From: Candidatus Aenigmatarchaeota archaeon | GTDB lineage: Archaea > Aenigmatarchaeota > Aenigmatarchaeia > PWEA01 | DNA: 16,575 nucleotides | Direction: 5' to 3' | Assembly (NCBI GenBank): GCA_003554235.1 | Contig: PWFY01000043.1 | Span: 1-16,575, forward strand | Part shown: positions 1 through 6,441 of the stretch, in pieces | Layout: every line of letters begins with the position of its first letter | Position numbering within the stretch: position 1 is the stretch's first letter | Made by a program: the position numbers and the translations under genes | Notes under the pieces: model-generated | What the model saw: the letters and a program-made list of their open reading frames with translations, nothing else | Databases searched by the model: none | Told to the model about the DNA's origin: nothing

Positions 1-2285
1 ACAACACAACAATAGACACCACAGGCCACGGAGGAGAAACAATAGCTTGGTACCAGACCGCCAACGACACCTCAGGAAATCTAAACGACACGATGTCATA
101 CAATCTGAACACATTCTATGTCACCAAGACAGTAAATAGAAGTGTTGGAACCCCCACCAGTATATCTTCCTCGATAGATTCGTTCAAAACTAGAGTAAGG
201 GAAAGTGCCGAAGGTTTGAATGTCAACTCTATTATTACGAGAACAGCTTCCACCTTCAGAGATGTCCAGATTATATCAACATTGGACACCGCTTCCGACA
301 GAACTGTTACAGCAACCCGAAAGTTATCTTCAATCCTGAACATCTTCACATCCGTCGAGTCTACTTCAACACAACAGATACAGGACGAGCTGGAGCTACA
401 CGAGAATCCTAACTTCCTTTTCACCAAGACGTATAGTTCCGAGGAAAATATAGATAAAACCTTTACATTTCCTTCCAGCCTTGAGTTCATATACAATGTG
501 ACCATAAACAATTCAACTGATACAGATACACTTTACTTCTACAATGAAACATCAGACACAGTTGAAATAAATAAGACGGAAGTAACAGTGAACGACAACA
601 CAATAGACCTTGATGCTACAGTAGAGAAGTTGTTGGTTAAATACCAGGAACCAGCCCTTGGAATAACATTCTTCCCCCTTGAAGATATGGTACAGGACCC
701 ATACGATGTCTATGATGACTACCATCCAGACGACCCAGATGCACACTACAACGAAACTATCCCTTGGTACAGGGAGAAGGTAACGACCTACAACCCCTCA
801 ACACAGAATACCTACAAGAATGTAAAAGCAAACATAAGTATGCCCAAAGACACAGCTTCCTATGACATGGAGGAGACCGACCTCAACAAGACCTATTCAA
901 ATCTTACAGATGGAGAGCTTGAGTGGGAGATGCAGAGGATAGCTTCTTGGAGGGAAGGAGAAGATGCTGTAACTTGGCCCATCTATTTGGACACGGGAAA
1001 AATGGAGGTTGATGAAAACCAAAGTCTTGAAGCCATAGAGGACAGGAACTACTGGATTAGGGAGATAAACACTACTCTCAACGAAACACCACTCCAGAAC
1101 ATATACTACGAAACTTCCATACCAAAAGAATACGAAGGTGAAGATATAAGAAGCGACATAATATTTTTCGAGCTGTACGAGAACGGTACAGAGGTCACGG
1201 ATGAGATGAACTTCGTTGAAAGAGATGAAGACGATGATACTTTTGTCGACGAAGTGGCTTGGGTAGATTCTTCATTCGGAAGCTGGGACAACGGGGAGGA
1301 AGAAAGGTTGTGGGAGGTAAGAGCTTACAGGGGCAGACCCATACTGACTTTCGAGGAGCCAGTGATAACAAATAAGCCTGTGAGAGAGGGCAAGAACATA
1401 GAGTGGAGAGTGGGATACAAGTTCTGGAACAGAAACGACTTCTACGTCCCATACAGCAAAAGGTTAAGAGTTCCCCTCGGGGCATTCGATTCATACTTGG
1501 ATGGAGAGTTCAAAGAAATCAGGTACGATGACCAAGGTGCTTATGTACAATACGAAGAAAGATTACCTTCCGAAAGCAATAAAACAGCTTACCTTGAGTA
1601 CCAGACCAGCCCCATAACAGTTACGGAGGAAAGATTCCCCCCAGAGAAGCACATAGTTGGTGAGTTGTCTACCTACGAAAGGGAGATAAATGTATTAAGC
1701 CACTTGCCAGACAAAACGAAAGATGTTGAGAAGAGGATACAGATAGACTATGGAGAAAACTTCAAGGTATATCATAACGGAGATTTGTACGATGAAAAGG
1801 AACTTGTAGAAGAAGAGTACCTCCTTAAGATAGACGAGATGGAAGCCCTTGAGGAACTGACCTTTAGACTACAATTTGATAGACCGACAGCAGAGGTTAT
1901 AGAAAGCGAAGAACACCAAACGGAGGAAGGAAACCCACTGCTATACAAGAAAGTACAGAGCAATGCTGGAAGGCCACTTGACCCCCTCTACCTGAAACTC
2001 GAAGATAGAGAGTGCTCGGAAGTAAAGGAGGCTTACGGGTTCTACAGCGGAGTTGAATACGAGATAAAATGTTCGGAAGACGAGTTCAACCCCATGATAG
2101 ACCTTGGAAAGGTGGGGGTAAATGAGGAGAAAGAGGTAGCTATAGTGCTAGAAGTTCCAGATAAGTTCGTGAGGGCAGACTTCGGGATAATATACGGCTG
2201 GTTCTTCTTCGCACTTGGTATGGTCAGCGTCATATACATCCCGATACATATAATAAGATATAGACTTTACGACGGTGATAAATGA
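1..2285 (+). CDS. Large surface/ectodomain protein with C-terminal membrane anchor (5'-truncated by window)
   Basis: The frame is open from the first complete codon at position 3, with coding-like sequence before the first ATG at 93, so the true start lies upstream of the window; at least 760 residues are present. The protein is acidic and beta-rich in appearance, with a dozen or more N-glycosylation sequons (for example NRS, NST, NET, NKT, NLT, NGT). It has only two cysteines, near the end of the ectodomain. A single hydrophobic segment close to the C-terminus (about codons at 2190-2260) is followed by a short basic tail (RYRLYDGDK), giving a type I topology. The stop is followed directly by the next ATG (2286), so it heads or sits inside the same operon as the CPBP-like protease. 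I recognise no named family. A spike, adhesin or S-layer-like role is inference from topology and sequons. Confidence 0.8.
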   Translation, partial: NTTIDTTGHGGETIAWYQTANDTSGNLNDTMSYNLNTFYVTKTVNRSVGTPTSISSSIDSFKTRVRESAEGLNVNSIITRTASTFRDVQIISTLDTASDRTVTATRKLSSILNIFTSVESTSTQQIQDELELHENPNFLFTKTYSSEENIDKTFTFPSSLEFIYNVTINNSTDTDTLYFYNETSDTVEINKTEVTVNDNTIDLDATVEKLLVKYQEPALGITFFPLEDMVQDPYDVYDDYHPDDPDAHYNETIPWYREKVTTYNPSTQNTYKNVKANISMPKDTASYDMEETDLNKTYSNLTDGELEWEMQRIASWREGEDAVTWPIYLDTGKMEVDENQSLEAIEDRNYWIREINTTLNETPLQNIYYETSIPKEYEGEDIRSDIIFFELYENGTEVTDEMNFVERDEDDDTFVDEVAWVDSSFGSWDNGEEERLWEVRAYRGRPILTFEEPVITNKPVREGKNIEWRVGYKFWNRNDFYVPYSKRLRVPLGAFDSYLDGEFKEIRYDDQGAYVQYEERLPSESNKTAYLEYQTSPITVTEERFPPEKHIVGELSTYEREINVLSHLPDKTKDVEKRIQIDYGENFKVYHNGDLYDEKELVEEEYLLKIDEMEALEELTFRLQFDRPTAEVIESEEHQTEEGNPLLYKKVQSNAGRPLDPLYLKLEDRECSEVKEAYGFYSGVEYEIKCSEDEFNPMIDLGKVGVNEEKEVAIVLEVPDKFVRADFGIIYGWFFFALGMVSVIYIPIHIIRYRLYDGDK

Positions 2286-3191
2286 ATGTCAAAACCCTTC
2301 AAGGAGATGGCTACATCACCTTGGGCAACCATCATTCAGGCAGGTGCTATAACATCTCTCTTGGCGTACAACTTCTTCACAGAAGCAAGTTTCCATCCGA
2401 TAATCCTCTATATGGTATGGATTATGCTTCTCGTGATAATCTTTGCACAGGCAGTAGACTATCAAAATCTTTCAAAGTTGGCTGGGTTCGAGGCCCCCTA
2501 TCCAGGTTTCAACTTCTTTATGATTGTATTCGGTATAGGCTTCGGTGGCCTACTCTTCGGTTTGATTAGTTACAGGGCCATGCAGATGTTTTCAGGCGGT
2601 TTCACAATTTTCGGCCTACAGGTAACAGGAGATATGGTGTACAGCATGGCCAGGCCACTTTACGTTCCCCTTTCATCGGCTAAAGAAGGTGTGATGTTCG
2701 CTATGACGGGAGGAGTACCTATATTAATATTACAGGCTTGGGTAGGATTCACAGAGGAACTGCAGAAACTTTTCCACTTCAAGAATCTAACTAACTGGCT
2801 AAGTAGTAAAGGATTAAAAATGGATATAGCATCCCTCTTCGCCTTCATAGGAGCTAACATGATATTCGGTCTGATGCACTTCTTTGCCTATAACGGTGAG
2901 ATAATGTCACTTTTGATGGCAGTAGTGTTTGGTATGGTATTTTGGTTGACTTACTTCATACCCGACTACACAAATATACTTACACCTGATAAACCTATGG
3001 AGTGGGAGGGAGTACTCCTAAGCGGTTCTGTGGCAGCACATGCAACATGGAACTACCTAATCCACTCTGGAATGCCCTTGGAACTCAATCAGTTCATAAT
3101 AGTCTGCATAGCCTTGATGGGCATATCCTCGACGGTTATGTTCCTCATATCCAGAGGCCACTTCGACTTCGTGAGGATTGTGGAGGAATAA
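2286..3191 (+). CDS. CPBP-like intramembrane metalloprotease
   Basis: This is a polytopic membrane protein of 301 residues with roughly eight hydrophobic segments. It carries the three spaced motifs of the CPBP (CAAX protease/Abi) family: a di-glutamate in GFTEELQKL (E157, E158), FGLMH (F194 to H198) and HATWN (H252 to N256). In characterised members these glutamates and histidines line an intramembrane metal/catalytic site. The usual arginine of the EExxxR motif is not at the expected place, so catalysis is uncertain. The start at 2286 follows the upstream stop directly; GGTGAT nine bases upstream is an acceptable SD. The ATG at 2282 opens a different frame and is rejected. Its place next to a large anchored surface protein suggests processing or shedding of surface proteins (inference). 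The alternative is a non-catalytic relative of the family. Confidence 0.6.
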   Translation: MSKPFKEMATSPWATIIQAGAITSLLAYNFFTEASFHPIILYMVWIMLLVIIFAQAVDYQNLSKLAGFEAPYPGFNFFMIVFGIGFGGLLFGLISYRAMQMFSGGFTIFGLQVTGDMVYSMARPLYVPLSSAKEGVMFAMTGGVPILILQAWVGFTEELQKLFHFKNLTNWLSSKGLKMDIASLFAFIGANMIFGLMHFFAYNGEIMSLLMAVVFGMVFWLTYFIPDYTNILTPDKPMEWEGVLLSGSVAAHATWNYLIHSGMPLELNQFIIVCIALMGISSTVMFLISRGHFDFVRIVEE

Positions 3192-3193
3192 AA

Positions 3194-3204
3194 TTAAATA
3201 TAAA
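3194..3204 (+). promoter_or_regulatory. Candidate TATA box for a leaderless transcript
   Basis: TTAAATATAAA lies between the stop at 3191 and the ATG at 3224. Its centre is about 25 bases from the ATG, the spacing expected in archaea if transcription starts at or next to the start codon. No clear SD precedes that ATG, which supports a leaderless message. Confidence 0.5.
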
Positions 3205-3223
3205 AAAACATAATAATGATACA

Positions 3224-3793
3224 ATGGAAGAACAGATAGATACCGTAACGAAGTTCGACCCTATGCACGTCCTGAATATACCTGGGGCGAGCTTTACGAT
3301 AGTCCTAATTACCGCCTTCATATTCCCACAGTTAGGGTTAATAACAGCAGAGTTCGGGAGGTTTATGACCGACACCTTCAGTGTTTCAGTACTTTTAGCC
3401 TTTCCAATAGGTGCTGCCTACTCATATATCAGGAAAAAGAAGATTTCAATAAAACAGGACCTTGTGATGGTTATGTTTCTTTCTTTTTTCACGTCTTTCC
3501 TCCTCCATTCAGAAAAAGCCGTATGGGACATAGTGGTGATGTACACCTTTAGCATACCCTTCGTCCTAACAATTCTCCTCACATACTTTTTGTCCTTTGA
3601 AGGGGTCTACAGGTTCTACCACAACCGCTTGGACATCGAGACTTGGAAGGAGGACATCTTTATAATGTTTATGGCAGTATTACCTACAGTGGGGACGATG
3701 ATTTTGCTGGCCTTCCTTGTACAAAACGCTGGTATGGACCTAACAAAAATCAGGAGTTCGATAGCAGAGGCGTTAGAAACTTTAACGGGATAA
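3224..3793 (+). CDS. Polytopic membrane protein of unknown function
   Basis: The 189-residue protein starts at ATG 3224. The same frame is open back to about 3002, but that part overlaps the protease gene and reads as its shadow, so the later start is chosen; it also fits the TATA box upstream. An N-terminal soluble stretch of about 20 residues (MEEQIDTVTKFDPMHVLNIP) is followed by about five hydrophobic segments. Basic residues (SYIRKKK) after the second segment help orient it. No catalytic motif is visible. The next gene starts one base after its stop, so the two are co-translated. I recognise no family; a role in an envelope or secretion complex is only suggested by its neighbours. Confidence 0.75.
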   Translation: MEEQIDTVTKFDPMHVLNIPGASFTIVLITAFIFPQLGLITAEFGRFMTDTFSVSVLLAFPIGAAYSYIRKKKISIKQDLVMVMFLSFFTSFLLHSEKAVWDIVVMYTFSIPFVLTILLTYFLSFEGVYRFYHNRLDIETWKEDIFIMFMAVLPTVGTMILLAFLVQNAGMDLTKIRSSIAEALETLTG

Positions 3794-3794
3794 T

Positions 3795-4184
3795 ATGTCA
3801 AAAACAACTAAGTCAAAGATAATACCAGTACCGAGCTTGATAACAGTTATAATCTTCTTTCTCGCATTTTTGCTTGGTTTTACAGCGATAGAGGCTTTAT
3901 ACGGCTTTTTTCAGGGCGACTTCGTAGAACTGATTAATTATATCCTCGGGAAAGCTGAAGTTACATACAGGTTTATGATGCAGAGCCTTGTATGGACAAT
4001 AGGCGGTGGTATTCTCCTTCTTTTCATGGCCAGCAAACTGGAAAAGATAAAGATAGCCCTTTACGGACTTGCACTGGGTTTGACAGCGAGGTTGATAGCA
4101 CTTCAGTTGGAGTATCCAGTGCCTGAATTGGCCTCTGTTCTCGACTCTATAATCCAACCTATAGCCAGTGCTCTAGGTGTTTAG
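3795..4184 (+). CDS. Small membrane protein, about three transmembrane segments
   Basis: The protein has 129 residues, with hydrophobic segments at about 14-35, 59-79 and 87-104. A basic N-terminus (MSKTTKSK) probably stays inside, and the C-terminal part is a mildly hydrophobic amphipathic helix. The start lies one base after the preceding stop, and its own stop is followed immediately by the next ATG at 4185, so it is the middle of a three-gene translationally linked set. The length and helical-hairpin character are within the range of small structural membrane proteins of archaeal enveloped viruses, but no specific match is recognised. Confidence 0.75.
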   Translation: MSKTTKSKIIPVPSLITVIIFFLAFLLGFTAIEALYGFFQGDFVELINYILGKAEVTYRFMMQSLVWTIGGGILLLFMASKLEKIKIALYGLALGLTARLIALQLEYPVPELASVLDSIIQPIASALGV

Positions 4185-4604
4185 ATGGAAAGGGTAGAAC
4201 AGGAAACGAAACGGAACATCCTCCTTCAACTTAACAAAGACCCTGGACTCTGGCCCAAGGAACTAGAAAGGAGGTTAGATGTGAAAAGACGTGCTATAAA
4301 GAGACATCTCAAATGTTTCAGGGAGAACGATATACTTGAAGTGAAGAGGAAGTCTAATCCTTCCTCCAGAAAGAAGCATTACATAAAGGACGGTAAGGTA
4401 AAGACAAGGTACAGGTGGGAAAAGTATTCAAAGGATATAGTTGTTGCGTTGGTTTCAGTAACTGTAACGGTTCTGTCCTGGTTCTACTACGGCGATGTTA
4501 CGGTTATCTATCCCTCTCTGATACCAATAACCGCTTTTATCTCTCTTATATTATTTAAGGTCATGAAAGCAGGGGATTTCAAGGATGTTTATGTTGAAAT
4601 GTGA
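4185..4604 (+). CDS. Membrane-anchored winged-helix DNA-binding protein
   Basis: The protein has 139 residues. Residues ~1-75 look like an ArsR/MarR-type winged helix-turn-helix: a helix with LLQLNKDPGLWPKELERRL, a basic recognition helix (VKRRAIKRHLKCF) and a basic wing (KRKSNPSSRKKHYIKDGK). Residues ~83-125 hold two hydrophobic segments joined by a short loop (YYGDVTVIYPS), so the DNA-binding domain would be tethered to the membrane. The gene is the last of its operon. The stop codon overlaps the first copy of an 11-bp direct repeat that precedes a strong promoter, so control of that promoter and of itself is a natural hypothesis (inference). It resembles archaeal HTH-plus-transmembrane regulators in layout; the ligand and signal are unknown. 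Confidence 0.75.
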   Translation: MERVEQETKRNILLQLNKDPGLWPKELERRLDVKRRAIKRHLKCFRENDILEVKRKSNPSSRKKHYIKDGKVKTRYRWEKYSKDIVVALVSVTVTVLSWFYYGDVTVIYPSLIPITAFISLILFKVMKAGDFKDVYVEM

Positions 4605-4624
4605 TTGTTTCACTGATTGTTTCA
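4602..4624 (+). repeat. Tandem 11-bp direct repeat, candidate operator
   Basis: TGATTGTTTCA occurs at 4602-4612 and exactly again at 4614-4624, a 12-bp period (just over one helical turn). The repeats lie 18-40 bp upstream of a TATA box, a position typical for activator sites in archaea, and overlap the stop of the winged-helix gene. Confidence 0.6.
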
Positions 4625-4641
4625 TGGGGTGTGACGCCTTG

Positions 4642-4662
4642 TTTTTTATAAAAGGGTCCCTT
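4642..4662 (+). promoter_or_regulatory. Strong TATA box with adjacent palindrome
   Basis: TTTTTTATAAAA (4642-4653) is a good archaeal TATA box in the 125-bp gap before the acidic-protein gene; a start site near 4672-4678 is predicted. The 11-bp palindrome AAGGG-T-CCCTT (4652-4662) abuts it on the downstream side, where a bound repressor would block transcription initiation. Together with the direct repeats upstream, this suggests dual control. Confidence 0.6.
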
Positions 4663-4685
4663 ATGAAAGAGTAGGAGTGTAATAA

Positions 4686-4733
4686 ATGATTAAAAAAACT
4701 AAAATATTTGTTCAAACGGAGGTGAAATTATGA
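4686..4733 (+). CDS. Possible 15-codon leader peptide
   Basis: An ATG at 4686 opens MIKKTKIFVQTEVKL and ends in TGA at 4731-4733, which overlaps the start codon of the next gene in an ATGA arrangement. The SD of the next gene (GGAGGTG, 4718-4724) lies inside it. No good SD precedes this ATG, although it could be read near the 5' end of the transcript. It may be a translational coupler, or an accident of an A-rich leader. Confidence 0.25.
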   Translation: MIKKTKIFVQTEVKL

Positions 4734-5392
4734 AGAAGAAGGGACAGGCGATGGCCCTCGGTGTTCTCGGGTTGGTTGCGTTAGTTGTTGTCTTCGGTGG
4801 ATTCGCAGTTATGTCGATGGAGAGACAAGAACCAGAACCAGCGGCAGAGCCCGGAGCAGAGTGGGAAGCAATCGTTGAAGTAGAGCCTTCTGGTAATCGA
4901 CTCGATGTGAACGAAACAGACATCACAGAGGACGAAGAGTCGCTTGGTGTAGTTGCTACAACCACTTACGATGAGTTTGAAACCGTTCCGTCCGGCTCTA
5001 CTCACGACCTAGGTGTCGGTGTTGAAGTCGATGGCTGGAACACCTTCCTCGCTGATGTAGAGATTGAAGGTGAGCTCGATGAAGCCCTTGACACAGACGA
5101 TGTTCAGTTCGTTGATGCTTGGGTACTACCGAACGACGAAGATAGGGACATAGACAATGCAATGTATGTTGCAGCAGAAGTGGACGATGACGAGTTCCTA
5201 ATCCACATCGACGAGCTCAGCACGGAGACCTATGATGAGTACGTCATAGTTGTCGAAGTTGAAGCTATCAACCCCGGTAACCTCGAAGCAGATGATGACC
5301 AAGACTTCTACAGTGTAGAAGTAACAGGAGAGACAGAGGAAGACATTGGCGAGTTCGACTTTGACGTACAGTACGGAGCTGTTTCGGCTTAA
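4730..5392 (+). CDS. Very acidic single-anchor surface protein, candidate major structural protein
   Basis: The 220-residue protein has a short basic N-terminus followed by one hydrophobic segment (residues ~8-28) and an ectodomain dominated by Asp and Glu. Lysine occurs only at positions 2-4, arginine is rare and there is no cysteine. The start MKKKGQAMALG resembles archaeal class III (prepilin-like) signal sequences, in which a peptidase cuts after a Lys-Gly pair and leaves Gln as the first residue; this is a resemblance, not proof. Expression signals are the best in the rightward block: its own TATA box, a near-consensus SD (GGAGGTG, 5 bases before ATG) and a terminator straight after the stop. 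Such isolation fits a product needed in large amounts, such as a pilin-like, envelope or virion protein (inference). No family is recognised. Confidence 0.8.
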   Translation: MKKKGQAMALGVLGLVALVVVFGGFAVMSMERQEPEPAAEPGAEWEAIVEVEPSGNRLDVNETDITEDEESLGVVATTTYDEFETVPSGSTHDLGVGVEVDGWNTFLADVEIEGELDEALDTDDVQFVDAWVLPNDEDRDIDNAMYVAAEVDDDEFLIHIDELSTETYDEYVIVVEVEAINPGNLEADDDQDFYSVEVTGETEEDIGEFDFDVQYGAVSA

Positions 5393-5430
5393 GGAGGCTA
5401 AATCCCTCCCCTTTATATCTTTTTTCTTTG
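5393..5430 (+). terminator. Terminator after the acidic-protein gene
   Basis: GGAGG (5393-5397) and CCTCC (5405-5409) can form a 5-bp hairpin with a 7-base loop directly after the stop. A T-rich run follows (5411-5429). Archaeal termination depends mainly on the T tract. Confidence 0.55.
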
Positions 5431-5478
5431 GGGATTTCATCAGACTGAAAAATAGGAAAGAAAAAATATAGATAAGAC

Positions 5479-6141
5479 ATGTTAGGAAGAACGAAAGGAG
5501 TAGCCGCAACTACAATAGTCGCAATTCTCGGAATCGCAGGAGTAGGCATAACCAGTATTTTTGTGATAAGTGAATTGAAGGGTTTTCTTCAATTTGTACT
5601 CAATAATTGGCTTATGCTCTTTGTTTCTGTGCTAGGTCTTGGTATAGTTGCTATAGGTGTTATAAATTCGTTTCAGAAAGACCCGCAGTGGAAGAAAGAC
5701 GTGGCTGGACTTGGACTACTTCTAGCCTTACTGTTTATAATACCAGTTGTAGTACCAGTTGCCTACGGTTTAAGGCCAGGTGCTGACTACTCCGCAGACC
5801 TTTCGGTAACTCTTTGGAATGGATACGGCGGTGTAGCATTTAGCGAAGTTTCTGTGTCTAACTTTCAGACTAAATCAGTATTGAATATACAACCTATGAG
5901 TATCTGGCCTTCTTATAATGCCGAAATTGAGTACGAGGTGCTTTGTGGTGGTGAAAGGGTGGACGATGGTGGTTTTGGTACGGAAGTACCGTATTTGAGC
6001 CATAAAGAGGAGATACAGGTTATAAGAAACTTGCCTGAAGGTGGAAACTGTGAGGTAAGGCTGGACTTATATAATGAAGAAGACACGAAGGTGGACGATG
6101 AAGTACATGTATTTACCGTACCGAGAGGTGAAGACGAATGA
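5479..6141 (+). CDS. Membrane protein with N-terminal transmembrane bundle and C-terminal beta-rich ectodomain
   Basis: The protein has 220 residues, with three hydrophobic segments at about 8-30, 43-63 and 75-97. A beta-rich region of ~120 residues with two cysteines (LCGGE and NCEVR), probably a disulfide, then ends in an acidic tail. Basic residues near the N-terminus (MLGRTKG) and after the second segment set the likely topology. No strong SD precedes ATG 5479; the message may be leaderless or start close by, since the 86-bp gap carries A/T-rich sequence. The stop overlaps the next start (ATGA at 6138), so it heads the run ending in the fusexin-like gene. No family is recognised. Confidence 0.75.
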   Translation: MLGRTKGVAATTIVAILGIAGVGITSIFVISELKGFLQFVLNNWLMLFVSVLGLGIVAIGVINSFQKDPQWKKDVAGLGLLLALLFIIPVVVPVAYGLRPGADYSADLSVTLWNGYGGVAFSEVSVSNFQTKSVLNIQPMSIWPSYNAEIEYEVLCGGERVDDGGFGTEVPYLSHKEEIQVIRNLPEGGNCEVRLDLYNEEDTKVDDEVHVFTVPRGEDE

Positions 6142-6437
6142 AATTTGAGGAAAAAGTAACTCTTGAAAGCGGAACATGGCTGATTACGGCAGTAATGCTA
6201 ATCTTTGTTGCGTTACTTCCAGAACTACTGATAATCCCAGCGTTGATTGTAGGTGGGATGTTAGCATGGAAGGTTTACAGTAACAGGAAAGGCCTAGACC
6301 TGTCTGATTTCCTTACCGAAGTAATACTTTTACTAGTGATACTGGCAGGTTATCTGATGCCAGAGTTAGTTTTCATAGCTGGTGGTTACGCACTCGGTCA
6401 AGCCATTTCCGTTGGAAAGAAACTAAATGGAGCGTGA
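6138..6437 (+). CDS. Small helical-hairpin membrane protein with internal PEL repeat
   Basis: The 99-residue protein is almost wholly hydrophobic apart from its first 10 residues, a central basic-acidic linker (SNRKGLDLSDF) and the C-terminus. Two similar halves are visible: each has a hydrophobic run, a Pro-Glu-Leu turn (LLPELLIIP and LMPELVFIAG), a second hydrophobic run with a Gly-Gly, and a charged end. The glutamate in the middle of each membrane hairpin is unusual. The start overlaps the previous stop (ATGA), and the end overlaps a possible upstream start of the following gene. Size and fold type would suit a structural membrane protein, but no match is recognised. Confidence 0.75.
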   Translation: MKFEEKVTLESGTWLITAVMLIFVALLPELLIIPALIVGGMLAWKVYSNRKGLDLSDFLTEVILLLVILAGYLMPELVFIAGGYALGQAISVGKKLNGA

Positions 6438-6441
6438 AACA

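Noticed and set aside
2282..2569. ORF of 95 codons starting at 2282
   Set aside because: It overlaps the CPBP-like gene in another frame, and its translation looks like a shadow with no domain character.
3002..3223. N-terminal extension of the membrane protein ending at 3793
   Set aside because: It overlaps the CPBP-like gene; the ATG at 3224 with a TATA box upstream is better supported.
6427..6441. Earlier ATG for the fusexin-like protein
   Set aside because: The SD GGAG overlaps it and is correctly spaced for ATG 6442; it adds only five residues and cannot be fully excluded.
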